64,000 nucleotides of DNA from JAHRAW01 sp965249835 (GTDB lineage: Bacteria > Pseudomonadota > Gammaproteobacteria > Arenicellales > Poriferihabitantaceae): assembly GCA_965249835.1 (NCBI GenBank), contig CBDFMY010000003.1, positions 124,001-188,000 on the forward strand. The letters run 5' to 3'. The notes beneath the pieces are model-generated. The model searched no databases, had not been told where the DNA came from, and worked only from the letters and a program-made list of their open reading frames with translations. A program made the position numbers and the translations under genes. This document shows positions 1 to 7,874 of the stretch, piece after piece (the stretch's first letter is position 1; every line of letters begins with the position of its first letter).

Positions 1-333
1 ATGGATTTCAAACCCCAGCGCATTGAGCGAACGCACCGCCGACTCGCGTCCCGGTCCGGGTCCCTTAATCCTTACTTCAAGTTGCTTGATTCCGATTTCC
101 TGCGCACGCTTGCCGCAACTCTCGGCCGCCATCTGAGCCGCGAACGGCGTGCTTTTGCGCGAGCCCTTGAAACCGGAGTTGCCGGCAGATGCCCAGCACA
201 GGGTATCGCCGTGGCGATCCGAGATGGTGATGATGGTGTTGTTGAAGGTGGCGTGAATATGCGCGACCCCTTCGGTCACATTTTTTCGAACCCTTGCCTT
301 TGCCTTGGTTTTGCCGGGTGTGTTTTTTGCCAT
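1..333 (-). CDS. rpsK: 30S ribosomal protein S11 (3' end beyond window)
   Basis: S11 lies on the 30S platform and contacts 16S rRNA and the mRNA path. The first 111 codons are in the window, starting MAKNTPGKTKAKVRKNVTEG and continuing with the S11 pattern AHIHATFNNTIITISD and GFKGSRKSTPFAAQMAAE. S11 is normally near 129 residues, so about 18 C-terminal residues are beyond the left edge. It follows rpsM on the minus strand with a 53-base gap, the usual alpha-operon order (S13-S11-S4-RpoA-L17), so rpsD, rpoA and rplQ are expected just outside. The ATG at 333-331 is the only sensible start. Confidence 0.95.
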   Translation of the reverse strand, partial: MAKNTPGKTKAKARVRKNVTEGVAHIHATFNNTIITISDRHGDTLCWASAGNSGFKGSRKSTPFAAQMAAESCGKRAQEIGIKQLEVRIKGPGPGRESAVRSLNALGFEIH

Positions 334-386
334 GCGTGTGGTTACCTTTTTGGGTCGCTGTTGAGGTCGTTATTCCATAGCACCGT

Positions 387-743
387 TTACTTCTTCACGG
401 CGCGGCGCGGACCCTTACGGGTGCGCGCATTGGTTTTGGTGCGTTGTCCGTTGACCGGCAACCCACGACGATGTCGCAGCCCGCGATAGGCGCCGAGGTC
501 CATCAGTCGCTTGATGTTCATGGATACGGTGCGGCGCAAATCGCCCTCGACTTCATAGCGGGCGATTTCGGTGCGCAGTTTCTCCGCCTCGGCTTCGCTG
601 AGGTCTTGCACCTTGGTCGCACAATTGATGCCCGAGGCGGCGCAAATCTTGCGCGCGGCCGGACGACCGATACCGTAAATCATGGTCAAGCCAATCTCAA
701 TGTGCTTGTGGTTCGGCAGGTTTATGCCGGCAATTCGTGCCAT
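387..743 (-). CDS. rpsM: 30S ribosomal protein S13
   Basis: S13 sits in the 30S head and contacts the P-site tRNA and the inter-subunit bridge. The protein is 118 residues, the same as in E. coli. It begins MARIAGINLPNHKHIEIGLT and ends in the basic tail GQRTKTNARTRKGPRRAVKK. The central YGIGRPAARKIC segment is the helix-two-turns-helix region. It is the first gene of the alpha operon and is preceded by its own promoter-like sequence at 843-871, so the alpha operon can probably be transcribed independently of spc. Confidence 0.97.
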   Translation of the reverse strand: MARIAGINLPNHKHIEIGLTMIYGIGRPAARKICAASGINCATKVQDLSEAEAEKLRTEIARYEVEGDLRRTVSMNIKRLMDLGAYRGLRHRRGLPVNGQRTKTNARTRKGPRRAVKK

Positions 744-842
744 CTGATCGCTACCTTGTTTTGCGCCTGATTTGCGCCGGATTTCGCATTTTCATTTTAT
801 AAACAATCTGTTAGGTCGTTGCGGCATTTTCAAGGGCGCGAG
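744..842 (-). promoter_or_regulatory. alpha-operon leader (possible S4 target)
   Basis: This untranslated stretch of about 95 nt lies between the predicted start point near 836 and the rpsM start codon. In E. coli the matching leader folds into a pseudoknot bound by S4, which represses the operon. I did not establish such a fold here. Only position and length support the assignment. Confidence 0.3.
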
Positions 843-871
843 AGTGTAACAAAAACGCCCGCAACTTTCAA
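843..871 (-). promoter_or_regulatory. sigma-70 promoter for rpsM-rpsK
   Basis: Read on the minus strand, a TTGAAA -35 box (871-866) is separated by exactly 17 bases from a TACACT -10 box (848-843). It is followed by a CG-rich discriminator, as is common at growth-rate-controlled promoters. It lies 95 bases upstream of rpsM and downstream of rpmJ, the known position of the alpha-operon promoter. Confidence 0.65.
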
Positions 872-912
872 TTCACGCAATGCGCTTGCCGTTCGTCTTG
901 GTTCAGTTCTAT

Positions 913-1026
913 TCAGCCCTGACGCTGCTTGTGTCTCGGGTCGGTGCAAATCACCCGCACCACGCGGTTGCGCCGGACGATTTTGCAGTTTCTGCACATT
1001 TTCTTTACCGATGCTCGTACTTTCAT
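913..1026 (-). CDS. rpmJ: 50S ribosomal protein L36
   Basis: L36 is a zinc-ribbon protein of the 50S subunit. This 37-residue ORF reads MKVRASVKKMCRNCKIVRRN followed by RVVRVICTDPRHKQRQG. It has the Cys-X2-Cys pair (C11, C14), C27 and H32, so it is the zinc-binding C+ form. A GAGG ribosome-binding site lies about six bases before the ATG. It sits between secY and the alpha promoter, as in E. coli, where it ends the spc operon. Confidence 0.95.
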   Translation of the reverse strand: MKVRASVKKMCRNCKIVRRNRVVRVICTDPRHKQRQG

Positions 1027-1053
1027 TTCACTACCTCAGAATAGTTGTGTCGG

Positions 1054-2391
1054 TCAACGAATGCCCTGCGGGCGGCCGAACGAAGATTTTTTCAGGATGC
1101 TTTCATACTGCCGCGACATCAGGTGGGATTGCACCTGGGCGATTAAGTCCATGGTCACGACCACGATGATTAGCAACGAAGTGCCGCCAAAGTAAAACGG
1201 CACGCTCCACTTGACGATTAAAAATTCCGGTATCAGGCAAACGAAGGTGACATACACCGCGCCGATCAGGGTCAGTTTTGACACCACGCCATCGATATAC
1301 TTCGCGCTTTGTGCGCCCGGTCGAATACCCGGTATGAATGCGCCGGAGCGCTTCAGGTTGTCGGCGATTTCGGTGGGGTTGAATACCATGGCGGTGTAAA
1401 AAAAACAGAAGAAAATGATCATGCCGCCGTATAGCAGGGTGTAAACCGGCTGCCCGGGCTGTAGCGTGGTGGCGATGTCGCGCAACCAACCCATGCCGTC
1501 TGCCTGCCCGAACCAACTGCCGATGCTTGCCGGAAACAAAATCAGGCTGGAAGCGAAAATCGGCGGAATCACGCCGGCCATATTCAGTTTGAGCGGCAGG
1601 TGACTGCTCTGTCCGGCGAGCATTTTTCGCCCCTGCTGACGCTTGGCGTAGTTCACCGTAATCCGGCGCTGACCGCGTTCCACGAACACCACGAAATAGG
1701 TAACCGCCATGGCACCGATAAACAAAGCGAGCACGCCGAGCGGAGAAAACGCGCCGGTGCGCGCCAACTCCAGCGTGCCAGCCACCGCGCTTGGCAAACC
1801 GGCCACGATGGAGCCGAAAATAATCAGCGAAATACCATTGCCGATGCCGCGCTCGGAGATTTGCTCGCCGAGCCACACCAGAAACATCGTGCCCGCCACC
1901 AAAGACGCGGCGGTGGTGATTTTGAAGCCGAGCCCCGGAATCAGGATTACCGGGCTACCACCGATTTGCTGGCTCTCTATTGCCACCGCGATGCCGAAGC
2001 CTTGAAACAGCGCCAGCACCACCGTGAAGTAACGCGTGTATTGGGTGATTTTCCGCCGCCCCGACTCGCCTTCTTTTTTCAATTGCTCGAGCCTCGGCAC
2101 GACCGCGGTCATCATTTGCATGATGATGGAGGCCGAGATGTAGGGCATAACGCCGAGGGCGAGGATGGACAATCTGCTCAAGGCGCCGCCGGAAAACATG
2201 TTGAACACTTGAACGATGGAGCCTTTGGTTTGCTCAAACAACGCGGCGATGGCAGTCGGGTCCACTCCCGGCACCGGCACATGGGCGCCGATGCGAAACA
2301 CCACCATGGCACCCAGCACGAACAGGATGCGCTGCTTCAATTCGGACAGATTGCCGAACATGCCAAACGATGCCAAACCGGTGCGCGCCAT
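1054..2391 (-). CDS. secY: protein translocase subunit SecY
   Basis: SecY is the channel-forming subunit of SecYEG in the inner membrane and passes unfolded preproteins driven by SecA or the ribosome. The protein is 445 residues (E. coli 443) with ten hydrophobic segments. It contains the plug-region pattern GGALSRLSILALGVMPYISA and the cytoplasmic-loop signature YAKRQQGRKMLAGQSSHLPL. The start codon overlaps the rplO stop as TGATG, implying translational coupling. secE, its usual partner downstream of tufB in gammaproteobacteria, is not in this window. Confidence 0.97.
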   Translation of the reverse strand: MARTGLASFGMFGNLSELKQRILFVLGAMVVFRIGAHVPVPGVDPTAIAALFEQTKGSIVQVFNMFSGGALSRLSILALGVMPYISASIIMQMMTAVVPRLEQLKKEGESGRRKITQYTRYFTVVLALFQGFGIAVAIESQQIGGSPVILIPGLGFKITTAASLVAGTMFLVWLGEQISERGIGNGISLIIFGSIVAGLPSAVAGTLELARTGAFSPLGVLALFIGAMAVTYFVVFVERGQRRITVNYAKRQQGRKMLAGQSSHLPLKLNMAGVIPPIFASSLILFPASIGSWFGQADGMGWLRDIATTLQPGQPVYTLLYGGMIIFFCFFYTAMVFNPTEIADNLKRSGAFIPGIRPGAQSAKYIDGVVSKLTLIGAVYVTFVCLIPEFLIVKWSVPFYFGGTSLLIIVVVTMDLIAQVQSHLMSRQYESILKKSSFGRPQGIR

Positions 2392-2963
2392 CAGTCAGAT
2401 TGCTCCGGTTTTGCTTTTGTTTTGGATGGCGCTTTGGATTTTGCAGGCGCGGCGGCTTTTTCCGTGGCCGCTTTGGATGCCGCTTTGGTTGATGCTTTGG
2501 TTGGCGCTTTGCTCAACCTTTCAACTCCTTCCACCGTGCCGCCGGCTTTCTCAATCGCCGCACGCGCGCCTTTGCTCGCGCCGAGGCCGCGCAAAGTTAC
2601 CGCGCGCGAAATCTCGCCGGACAAAATTGCCTTGGCGCGGGTGATGTGCAATCCAATCACGCCGGCTTTTTGCAGCGATGGCAAATCCACCACATCGCCT
2701 TCCACTTTAGCCAACTCGTGCAACCGAATCTCGGCGGTATGCTTGTTCACCGATGAGCGAAAACCGCGCTTCGGCAAACGCCGTTGCAACGGCATCTGCC
2801 CACCCTCAAAGCCGACCTTGTGATAGCCGCCGGAGCGTGACTTCTGTCCCTTGTGGCCACGACCGGCGGTGCCGCCTTTGCCGCAGCCGCGACCGCGTCC
2901 GACGCGCTTGCCGACTGCTTTGGCACCGGCCGCCGGTTTTAATGTGTTGAGTCGCATAGTCAT
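2391..2963 (-). CDS. rplO: 50S ribosomal protein L15 with Ala/Lys/Thr-rich C-terminal tail
   Basis: L15 is a late-assembling 50S protein wrapped around 23S rRNA. The core is clear: MRLNTLKPAAGAKAVGKRVG, the glycine-rich GRGRGCGKGGTAGRGHKGQK segment and GFEGGQMPLQRRLPKRGF. From the start used the protein is 190 residues against 144 in E. coli. The excess is a C-terminal tail of about 40 residues rich in Ala, Lys, Thr and Ser. The start could be ATG 2963 (MTMRL) or ATG 2957 (MRL); no ribosome-binding site decides it. The tail ends exactly at the secY start. Confidence 0.95.
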   Translation of the reverse strand: MTMRLNTLKPAAGAKAVGKRVGRGRGCGKGGTAGRGHKGQKSRSGGYHKVGFEGGQMPLQRRLPKRGFRSSVNKHTAEIRLHELAKVEGDVVDLPSLQKAGVIGLHITRAKAILSGEISRAVTLRGLGASKGARAAIEKAGGTVEGVERLSKAPTKASTKAASKAATEKAAAPAKSKAPSKTKAKPEQSD

Positions 2964-2977
2964 TTTTTGTGTCTGGT

Positions 2978-3211
2978 TTAAGCCGGGTCGCACTTCAGCA
3001 GATAGGAAATTTTGTTGATCATACCGCGGTTCTCCGGCGTATCAAGCACTTCAACGGTCTGGTGCATGCGCCGCAAGCCGAGCCCGCGCACGCACGCACG
3101 ATGGTTTTTCAAACGGCCATGCAGACTGCGCACCAAAGTCACGCGCACCGTTTTGGCGGGGTTCGCTGCCGCTTGGGAAGACGCTTCGGATGCGGTTTTT
3201 TGGGTTGCCAT
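2978..3211 (-). CDS. rpmD: 50S ribosomal protein L30 with N-terminal extension
   Basis: L30 is a small 50S protein. This copy is 77 residues against 59 in E. coli. The core KTVRVTLVRSLHGRLKNHRA, LGLRRMHQTVEVLDTPENRG and MINKISYLLK is typical. The extra 19 or so residues are N-terminal and Ala/Ser/Gln/Thr-rich. They follow the only ATG compatible with an eight-base spacing to rpsE. No internal ATG precedes the core, so the extension is probably translated. Gene order S5-L30-L15 is standard for the spc operon. Confidence 0.93.
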   Translation of the reverse strand: MATQKTASEASSQAAANPAKTVRVTLVRSLHGRLKNHRACVRGLGLRRMHQTVEVLDTPENRGMINKISYLLKCDPA

Positions 3212-3218
3212 GCTGGAC

Positions 3219-3728
3219 TTACCTGATCTCTTGGACCGTCTTGCCGCGCTTGTCGGCGATATATTTTGCGCCGCGCATATCGCGCAACGCCTGAATAGTG
3301 GCGCGGGTCACATTGACCGGATTGGTGGTGCCGATTACTTTGGCAAGCACATTTTGCACCCCCAGCACTTCAAACACCGCGCGCATGGCACCGCCGGCGA
3401 TGATGCCGGTGCCTTCGGACGCCGGGCGCAGCATGACCCGCGCGGCACCGTGGCGACCACTCATCGGATACTGAATGGTGTGGCCCTTCATTTGCGCCTT
3501 GAACATATTGCGGCGGGCATCGTCCATGGCTTTTTGCACCGCCACCGGCACTTCGCGAGCTTTGCCGCGCCCCATGCCGACCCGCCCGGCACCGTCGCCG
3601 ACCACGGTCAGCGCGGAAAATCCGAAGATGCGTCCGCCCTTGACCACCTTGGAAACCCGCCGGACGTTAATCAGTTGTTCCTGAAAATTGTCCTTGCGAG
3701 CGCTGTCTCGATCTCTTGCCTTTGCCAT
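3219..3728 (-). CDS. rpsE: 30S ribosomal protein S5
   Basis: S5 acts at the mRNA entrance and in translational fidelity. The protein is 169 residues (E. coli 167). Its dsRBD-like N-terminal domain includes EQLINVRRVSKVVKGGRIFG and FSALTVVGDGAGRVGMGRGK. The C-terminal half includes AGGAMRAVFEVLGVQNVLAK, and GTTNPVNVTRAT follows. It lies between rplR and rpmD. No unusual insert is seen, unlike several neighbours. Confidence 0.97.
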   Translation of the reverse strand: MAKARDRDSARKDNFQEQLINVRRVSKVVKGGRIFGFSALTVVGDGAGRVGMGRGKAREVPVAVQKAMDDARRNMFKAQMKGHTIQYPMSGRHGAARVMLRPASEGTGIIAGGAMRAVFEVLGVQNVLAKVIGTTNPVNVTRATIQALRDMRGAKYIADKRGKTVQEIR

Positions 3729-3769
3729 GGTTTGAACCAGTAATTGTCTTGTTTGATGAACCTGAGTGG

Positions 3770-4141
3770 TTAGAACTTCAGTCCGCCAGCCCGCGCCGCC
3801 TCGGCGAACGCCTTGACCCGCCCGTGATAACGAAACCCGGAACGGTCAAAAGCCACGCGTTCAACGCCGGCCGCCCGCGCCTTCTCCGCCATCAGCGTAC
3901 CCAGCACACCGGCCGCTTCGGCGTTCCCGCCATACTTCAATTGCTTGCGAATCTTCGGGTCCAGGGTTGAGACCATCGCCAGCACATTGCTCCCGCTCGG
4001 GTCGATCAACTGGGCGTAAAAGTGCCGTGGCGTGCGATGCACCGACAGGCGCGTGGCGCACAATCGGGCGATACGCCCACGCACCGCGCCAGCCCGTCTC
4101 AGCCGCGCGCGTTTTTTGTCTTTTACACTTTTGTCGCTCAT
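3770..4141 (-). CDS. rplR: 50S ribosomal protein L18
   Basis: L18 binds 5S rRNA and helps attach it to the 50S subunit. The protein is 123 residues against 117 in E. coli. The typical segments are ATRLSVHRTPRHFYAQLIDP, KYGGNAEAAGVLGTLMAEKA, and the C-terminal DRSGFRYHGRVKAFAEAARA. The usual RSGYKYHGRV signature is recognisable. It follows rplF after a 12-base gap, consistent with the spc operon. Confidence 0.96.
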   Translation of the reverse strand: MSDKSVKDKKRARLRRAGAVRGRIARLCATRLSVHRTPRHFYAQLIDPSGSNVLAMVSTLDPKIRKQLKYGGNAEAAGVLGTLMAEKARAAGVERVAFDRSGFRYHGRVKAFAEAARAGGLKF

Positions 4142-4153
4142 GCATATTTCTCG

Positions 4154-4723
4154 TTATTTCTTCTTCGCCTGTTTGCGCCGCACATATTCATCGACATAGC
4201 GAATGCCCTTGCCCTTATACGGCTCGGGCGGACGGTGCGCGCGGATTTCGGCGGCCACCTGGCCAACCTGCTGTTTGTCCGCACCGCGCACGATGATTTC
4301 GGTCTGGCTCGGCGTCTCCACAGTCACCCCCTGCGGCAACTGATATACCACCGGATGAGAAAAGCCGAGGCTGAGATTCAGTTGGTTGCCCTGGGCTCTG
4401 GCGCGGTAGCCGACCCCGCTAATGCTTAATTTTTTCTCGAAGCCAACATGCACACCGTGAATCAAGTTATAGACCAGGGCGCGGGCGGTGCCCGACATGG
4501 AAACTGCCCGCTTGTCGGGCTTGTTGTCGGGCGAATCCTGCTCGCCGATGACGCGGATTTTGAGCGTGCCGTCCTGTTCCACGACATCCACGCCCGGCAA
4601 CAGATTAACACTGCGCTCGCCTTTGGGTCCGGTCGCGCTGACCGAACGCTCGGCAGCCGAATTGACGATGCGCACCTTGACGCCGCCGGGTATTTCGATG
4701 GGAGTTTTTGCGATGCGCGACAT
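4154..4723 (-). CDS. rplF: 50S ribosomal protein L6
   Basis: L6 lies near the factor-binding site of the 50S subunit. From MSRIAKTPIEIPGGVKV the protein is 189 residues (E. coli 177). It contains two tandem L6 domains, with the family signature PEPYKGKGIRYVDEYVRRKQ near the C-terminus. The open frame extends 64 codons upstream, but ATG 4723 is chosen because it matches the universal N-terminus and clears the rpsH stop. Residues 55-70 (VVEQDGTLKIRVIGEQDS) look slightly longer than in E. coli. Confidence 0.96.
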   Translation of the reverse strand: MSRIAKTPIEIPGGVKVRIVNSAAERSVSATGPKGERSVNLLPGVDVVEQDGTLKIRVIGEQDSPDNKPDKRAVSMSGTARALVYNLIHGVHVGFEKKLSISGVGYRARAQGNQLNLSLGFSHPVVYQLPQGVTVETPSQTEIIVRGADKQQVGQVAAEIRAHRPPEPYKGKGIRYVDEYVRRKQAKKK

Positions 4724-4767
4724 GTTAACTGCTTGATTGGATGCTTTTAGATTTAAGAAAATAACGC

Positions 4768-5163
4768 CTAAAACACGGTGCAAAGCACTTCGCCACCGAC
4801 TTGCTGCTTGCGCGCGGATTTGTCGGTCATCACTCCTTTGGAGGTCGAGATTAAAGCCACGCCCAGACCATTGCGCACCGATGGCAATTGGTCGCTGCTC
4901 GCATAGATGCGGCAACCCGGCCGGCTAATGCGGTCGATTTCCTCAATCACCGGATTGCCGCGGAAATATTTGAGTTGCACTTGCAGGCTTTTGCGCACGC
5001 CTTCGCCGCTTACCTCATAGTCCTTGATGTAGCCTTCCTCGCGCAACACTTCGGCGATGGCCGCTTTGGTTGTGGATGCCGGCATCGCCACGTCCTCCTT
5101 GCCGGCGCGCGAGCCGTTGCGGATGCGGGTCAACATATCGGCGATGGGGTCGGACATGCTCAT
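4768..5163 (-). CDS. rpsH: 30S ribosomal protein S8
   Basis: S8 is a primary 16S rRNA-binding protein and, in E. coli, the autogenous repressor of the spc operon. The 131-residue product begins MSMSDPIADMLTRIRNGSRA, nearly the same as E. coli, and ends SARKQQVGGEVLCTVF with the conserved GGE(V/I)LC motif. Start ATG 5163 is preferred over 5157 and 5196 by homology. Whether S8 controls this operon through an rplE-leader site was not tested. Confidence 0.97.
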   Translation of the reverse strand: MSMSDPIADMLTRIRNGSRAGKEDVAMPASTTKAAIAEVLREEGYIKDYEVSGEGVRKSLQVQLKYFRGNPVIEEIDRISRPGCRIYASSDQLPSVRNGLGVALISTSKGVMTDKSARKQQVGGEVLCTVF

Positions 5164-5189
5164 AATATTTTTCTCACCAAAATCTCTCG

Positions 5190-5495
5190 TTACCAACTTG
5201 ATTTAACTACGCCGGGGGCTTCGCCGCGCATAATCACTTCTCGAAGTTTGTTGCGGCACAAGCCGAACTTGCGAAAGTAGCCATGCCCGCGTCCGGTCAA
5301 CACGCAACGATTTCGTCGCCGTGAACGACTCGAATCTCGCGGCAATTTCTGCAACGCCAGCATCGCGTCCCACTGCTCTTGTGCGCTGGTTTGCGGAGCG
5401 GCGATCAACTTCACCAACTGCGCGCGCTGCGCCGCGTGTTTTTCGACCAAGCGTCTTCGTCGATTTTCCCGTGCCACTACCGATTTTTTCGCCAT
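5190..5495 (-). CDS. rpsN: 30S ribosomal protein S14 (long, zinc-free form)
   Basis: S14 is a late-binding protein of the 30S head. The 101-residue protein has the long form typical of gammaproteobacteria. It lacks the CxxC zinc pairs of the short form and instead has NRCVLTGRGHGYFRKFGLCR followed by NKLREVIMRGEAPGVVKSSW. It lies between rplE and rpsH. The rpsH start codon is 26 bases downstream. Confidence 0.97.
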   Translation of the reverse strand: MAKKSVVARENRRRRLVEKHAAQRAQLVKLIAAPQTSAQEQWDAMLALQKLPRDSSRSRRRNRCVLTGRGHGYFRKFGLCRNKLREVIMRGEAPGVVKSSW

Positions 5496-5499
5496 TTGT

Positions 5500-6039
5500 C
5501 TAACTCTTTATCGGAAACTTAAAAGCCTTCAACAACGCCTTCGCGTGCTCGTTGTTTTGCGCGGTGGTGGTGATGCAAATATCCATGCCGCGCAATGCAT
5601 CAATATTGTCGTAATCAATTTCGGGGAACACGATCTGCTCCTTGATCCCGAATGAATAATTGCCGCGACCGTCGAACGACTTATCGGGCAGTCCGCGAAA
5701 ATCGCGGATGCGTGGTATCGCAACACTAATCAAGCGATCCAAAAATTCATACATGCGCTCGCGTCGCAACGTGACCTTGGCACCGACCGGCCAACCTTCG
5801 CGAATCTTGAACGCCGCTTCGGATTTTTTCGCTTTGGTAATCACCGCTTTTTGGCCGGTGATGCGCTTGAGATCTTCGGCCGCGGTTTTCAGCACATTCT
5901 TGTTGGCGACCGCTTCGCCGAGCCCCATGTTGAGGGTGATCTTGCTGAGGCGCGGCGTCTGCATGATGCTACTCAAGTTCAATTCCTTGCGCAGCGCCGG
6001 TTCAATCTCGCTTTTGAATTGCTGTTGTAATCTTGCCAT
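5500..6039 (-). CDS. rplE: 50S ribosomal protein L5
   Basis: L5 binds 5S rRNA and contacts the P-site tRNA and the 30S head. The 179-residue length is identical to E. coli. Diagnostic segments are MQTPRLSKITLNMGLGEAVA, GQKAVITKAKKSEAAFKIRE, GRGNYSFGIKEQIVFPEIDY and the final GMDICITTTAQNNEHAKALL. It follows rplX by 39 bases and precedes rpsN by four. Confidence 0.98.
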   Translation of the reverse strand: MARLQQQFKSEIEPALRKELNLSSIMQTPRLSKITLNMGLGEAVANKNVLKTAAEDLKRITGQKAVITKAKKSEAAFKIREGWPVGAKVTLRRERMYEFLDRLISVAIPRIRDFRGLPDKSFDGRGNYSFGIKEQIVFPEIDYDNIDALRGMDICITTTAQNNEHAKALLKAFKFPIKS

Positions 6040-6078
6040 AGTGGTAATGCCTGTTTTTAATGACTGCTTTTAATAAAA

Positions 6079-6399
6079 TCAAGCCAAGTCAACGACTTCG
6101 CCAGTGGAGCGGAAGTAGCGAACCTTGCGCCCGTCTTCCAATGTTTTGTAACCGACTCGCTCGCCTTTTTCGGTTGCCGAATTGTATAACGCGACATTGG
6201 AAAGTTGGATCGGCGCTTCTTTCTCGATGATGCCGCCGCTCTGCCCGGTGTTCGGATTTCCTTTGGTGTGACGCTTGACCAGATTAACATTGTCCACCAG
6301 CGCGCGGTTGTCGCCGACCAGCCGCAACACATTGCCGCGCTTGCCTTTGTCGCGTCCGGCGATGACCATCACATCGTCTCCTTTTTTAATTCGTTGCAT
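6079..6399 (-). CDS. rplX: 50S ribosomal protein L24
   Basis: L24 initiates 50S assembly and lies near the exit tunnel. The 106-residue product begins MQRIKKGDDVMVIAGRDKGK, a typical KOW motif, and has HTKGNPNTGQSGGIIEKEAP in the middle. The longer open frame up to 6519 runs into rplN and is not used, because ATG 6399 gives the family N-terminus. E. coli L24 is 104 residues. Confidence 0.96.
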   Translation of the reverse strand: MQRIKKGDDVMVIAGRDKGKRGNVLRLVGDNRALVDNVNLVKRHTKGNPNTGQSGGIIEKEAPIQLSNVALYNSATEKGERVGYKTLEDGRKVRYFRSTGEVVDLA

Positions 6400-6412
6400 G
6401 TCGATTGCCTGG

Positions 6413-6781
6413 TCACAAAACTTCCGGCGCCAGCGAAATAATTCGCATGAATTTTTCCGAGCGCAACTCCCGCGTAACCGGGCCAAAAATACGCGTTCCG
6501 ATGGGCTGGTGGCTGGCATTCAACAACACCGCCGAGTTGCGGTCGAAACGAATCACCGACCCATCCGGGCGACGCACGCCGCTGCGGGTGCGAACGATTA
6601 CGGCATCATACACATCGCCTTTTTTCACCCGACTATTGGGCAACGCCTCCTTGATGGAGATCTTGATGATGTCGCCGATGCCGGCATACCGGCGCTTCGA
6701 GCCGCCCAGCACCTTGATACACATTACCCGCTTCGCGCCGCTGTTATCGGCAACCGAAAGCATTGTTTGCATTTGAATCAT
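6413..6781 (-). CDS. rplN: 50S ribosomal protein L14
   Basis: L14 contacts 16S rRNA in an inter-subunit bridge. The protein is 122 residues and begins MIQMQTMLSVADNSGAKRVM, matching the family signature. RRYAGIGDIIKISIKEALPN and the C-terminal RELRSEKFMRIISLAPEVL are also diagnostic. In many bacteria rplN is the first gene of spc. Here it follows rpsQ by 31 bases with no obvious promoter, so S10 and spc may be read through. Confidence 0.98.
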   Translation of the reverse strand: MIQMQTMLSVADNSGAKRVMCIKVLGGSKRRYAGIGDIIKISIKEALPNSRVKKGDVYDAVIVRTRSGVRRPDGSVIRFDRNSAVLLNASHQPIGTRIFGPVTRELRSEKFMRIISLAPEVL

Positions 6782-6812
6782 GATTGCATACCTCTTCTTG
6801 GATGGGGTGCCC

Positions 6813-7157
6813 CTACGCCGCCTTGCTGACCACTTCCACCAGCCGCCAACTTTTGAGTTTGGACAACGGGCGACAGGATTGGATAATCACGGTATCCCCC
6901 GGCTGGCACTGGTTGTTCTCATCGTGGGCGTGCACTTTGGTGGAGCGGCGAATGTATTTTTTGTATAACGGATGTTTGATCTTGCGTTCAATCAAAACGG
7001 TGATGGTCTTGTCGCGACCGGCTTTGACCACGCTGCCTTGCAACGAATGTGGGGCGCGTCCGGAGGCGCCGGATTTCGATGCGCTCGGTGTTCCGGGCAC
7101 TTCGGGCGCTTCGGGCGCTTCGGTTTGGGCGATTTTTTCAGGGCTTTCTGCGGTCAT
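6813..7157 (-). CDS. rpsQ: 30S ribosomal protein S17 with Pro/Glu/Ala-rich N-terminal extension
   Basis: S17 is a primary 16S rRNA-binding OB-fold protein. The core begins near residue 40 (LQGSVVKAGRDKTITVLIER) and continues KHPLYKKYIRRSTKVHAHDE and GDTVIIQSCRPLSKLKSWRL. The product is 114 residues against 84 in E. coli. The extra 35 or so N-terminal residues are acidic and proline/alanine-rich (EAPEAPEVPGTPSASKSGAS). The ATG overlaps the rpmC stop as TAATG, which supports translation of the extension by coupling. Confidence 0.94.
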   Translation of the reverse strand: MTAESPEKIAQTEAPEAPEVPGTPSASKSGASGRAPHSLQGSVVKAGRDKTITVLIERKIKHPLYKKYIRRSTKVHAHDENNQCQPGDTVIIQSCRPLSKLKSWRLVEVVSKAA

Positions 7158-7435
7158 TATTCCGATCCTGCTTTGACTTTGGTCTTGGTCGTTGTTTCGA
7201 CTTTTGTTTCGGTCATGTCTTTGGTTATGCCTTTGGTTAGGTCTTCATTCTGCGCCTTCTCGGTCAGAATAGTTTTGATGCGAGCGATGTCCTTGCGCAC
7301 CACGTTGAAACGCATCGGGTTTGCCAGTTGCCCGGCACCGCGTTGCATCCGAAGGTTGAACTGCTCGCGACGCAACCCGATCAACTCCTGATTGAGTTGG
7401 TCTACGTTCTTGCCGCGTAATTCGTTTGCTTTCAT
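7157..7435 (-). CDS. rpmC: 50S ribosomal protein L29 with C-terminal extension
   Basis: L29 is a two-helix protein near the tunnel exit. The core MKANELRGKNVDQLNQELIG, RREQFNLRMQRGAGQLANPM and VVRKDIARIKTILTEK is typical. The product is 92 residues against 63 in E. coli. The surplus is a Thr/Lys/Glu-rich tail including TKDMTETKVETTTKTKVKAG. The ATG at 7435 is preferred over an adjacent GTG at 7438. The stop overlaps the rpsQ start. Confidence 0.94.
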   Translation of the reverse strand: MKANELRGKNVDQLNQELIGLRREQFNLRMQRGAGQLANPMRFNVVRKDIARIKTILTEKAQNEDLTKGITKDMTETKVETTTKTKVKAGSE

Positions 7436-7441
7436 CACCCA

Positions 7442-7855
7442 TCACCCCATCTGACGCCGCGCAAATGCCGTGCGCAACGGTAATTTGGCACTCGCCAGTC
7501 GAAACGCCTGGCGCGCCAAATCCTCAGGAATACCCTCGATTTCATACAACATCGCGCCCGGCTTAATCGGCGCCACCCAGTATTCCGGGTTGCCCTTGCC
7601 CTTACCCATGCGCACCTCAAGGGGTTTTTTCGACACCGGCTTGTCGGGAAATATGCGAATCCAGAGACGCCCGCCACGTTTGACATGGCGCGTGATGGCG
7701 CGCCGCCCGGCTTCAATCTGGCGCGCCGTCAGGCGTCCGCGGCTGGCCGACTGCAACCCGAATTCGCCAAAACTGACGCGGTTGCCGCGGCTCGCAAGAC
7801 CGCGGTTGCGGCCCTTTTGCTGCTTGCGGAATTTGGTTCGTTTCGGTTGAAGCAT
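7442..7855 (-). CDS. rplP: 50S ribosomal protein L16
   Basis: L16 helps position tRNA in the A site and P site. The 137-residue protein begins MLQPKRTKFRKQQKGRNRGL and has the signature segment ITRHVKRGGRLWIRIFPDKP, followed by GKGKGNPEYWVAPIKPGAML. E. coli L16 is 136 residues. The gene lies between rpsC and rpmC, the S10-operon order, with six bases to the rpmC start. Confidence 0.98.
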   Translation of the reverse strand: MLQPKRTKFRKQQKGRNRGLASRGNRVSFGEFGLQSASRGRLTARQIEAGRRAITRHVKRGGRLWIRIFPDKPVSKKPLEVRMGKGKGNPEYWVAPIKPGAMLYEIEGIPEDLARQAFRLASAKLPLRTAFARRQMG

Positions 7856-7874
7856 GAGTGGTTACCTGATCTGA

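Noticed and set aside
1600..2823. Plus-strand 407-codon frame
   Set aside because: It lies opposite secY and rplO, with a His/Gln/Arg-rich composition typical of antisense frames in GC-rich genes.
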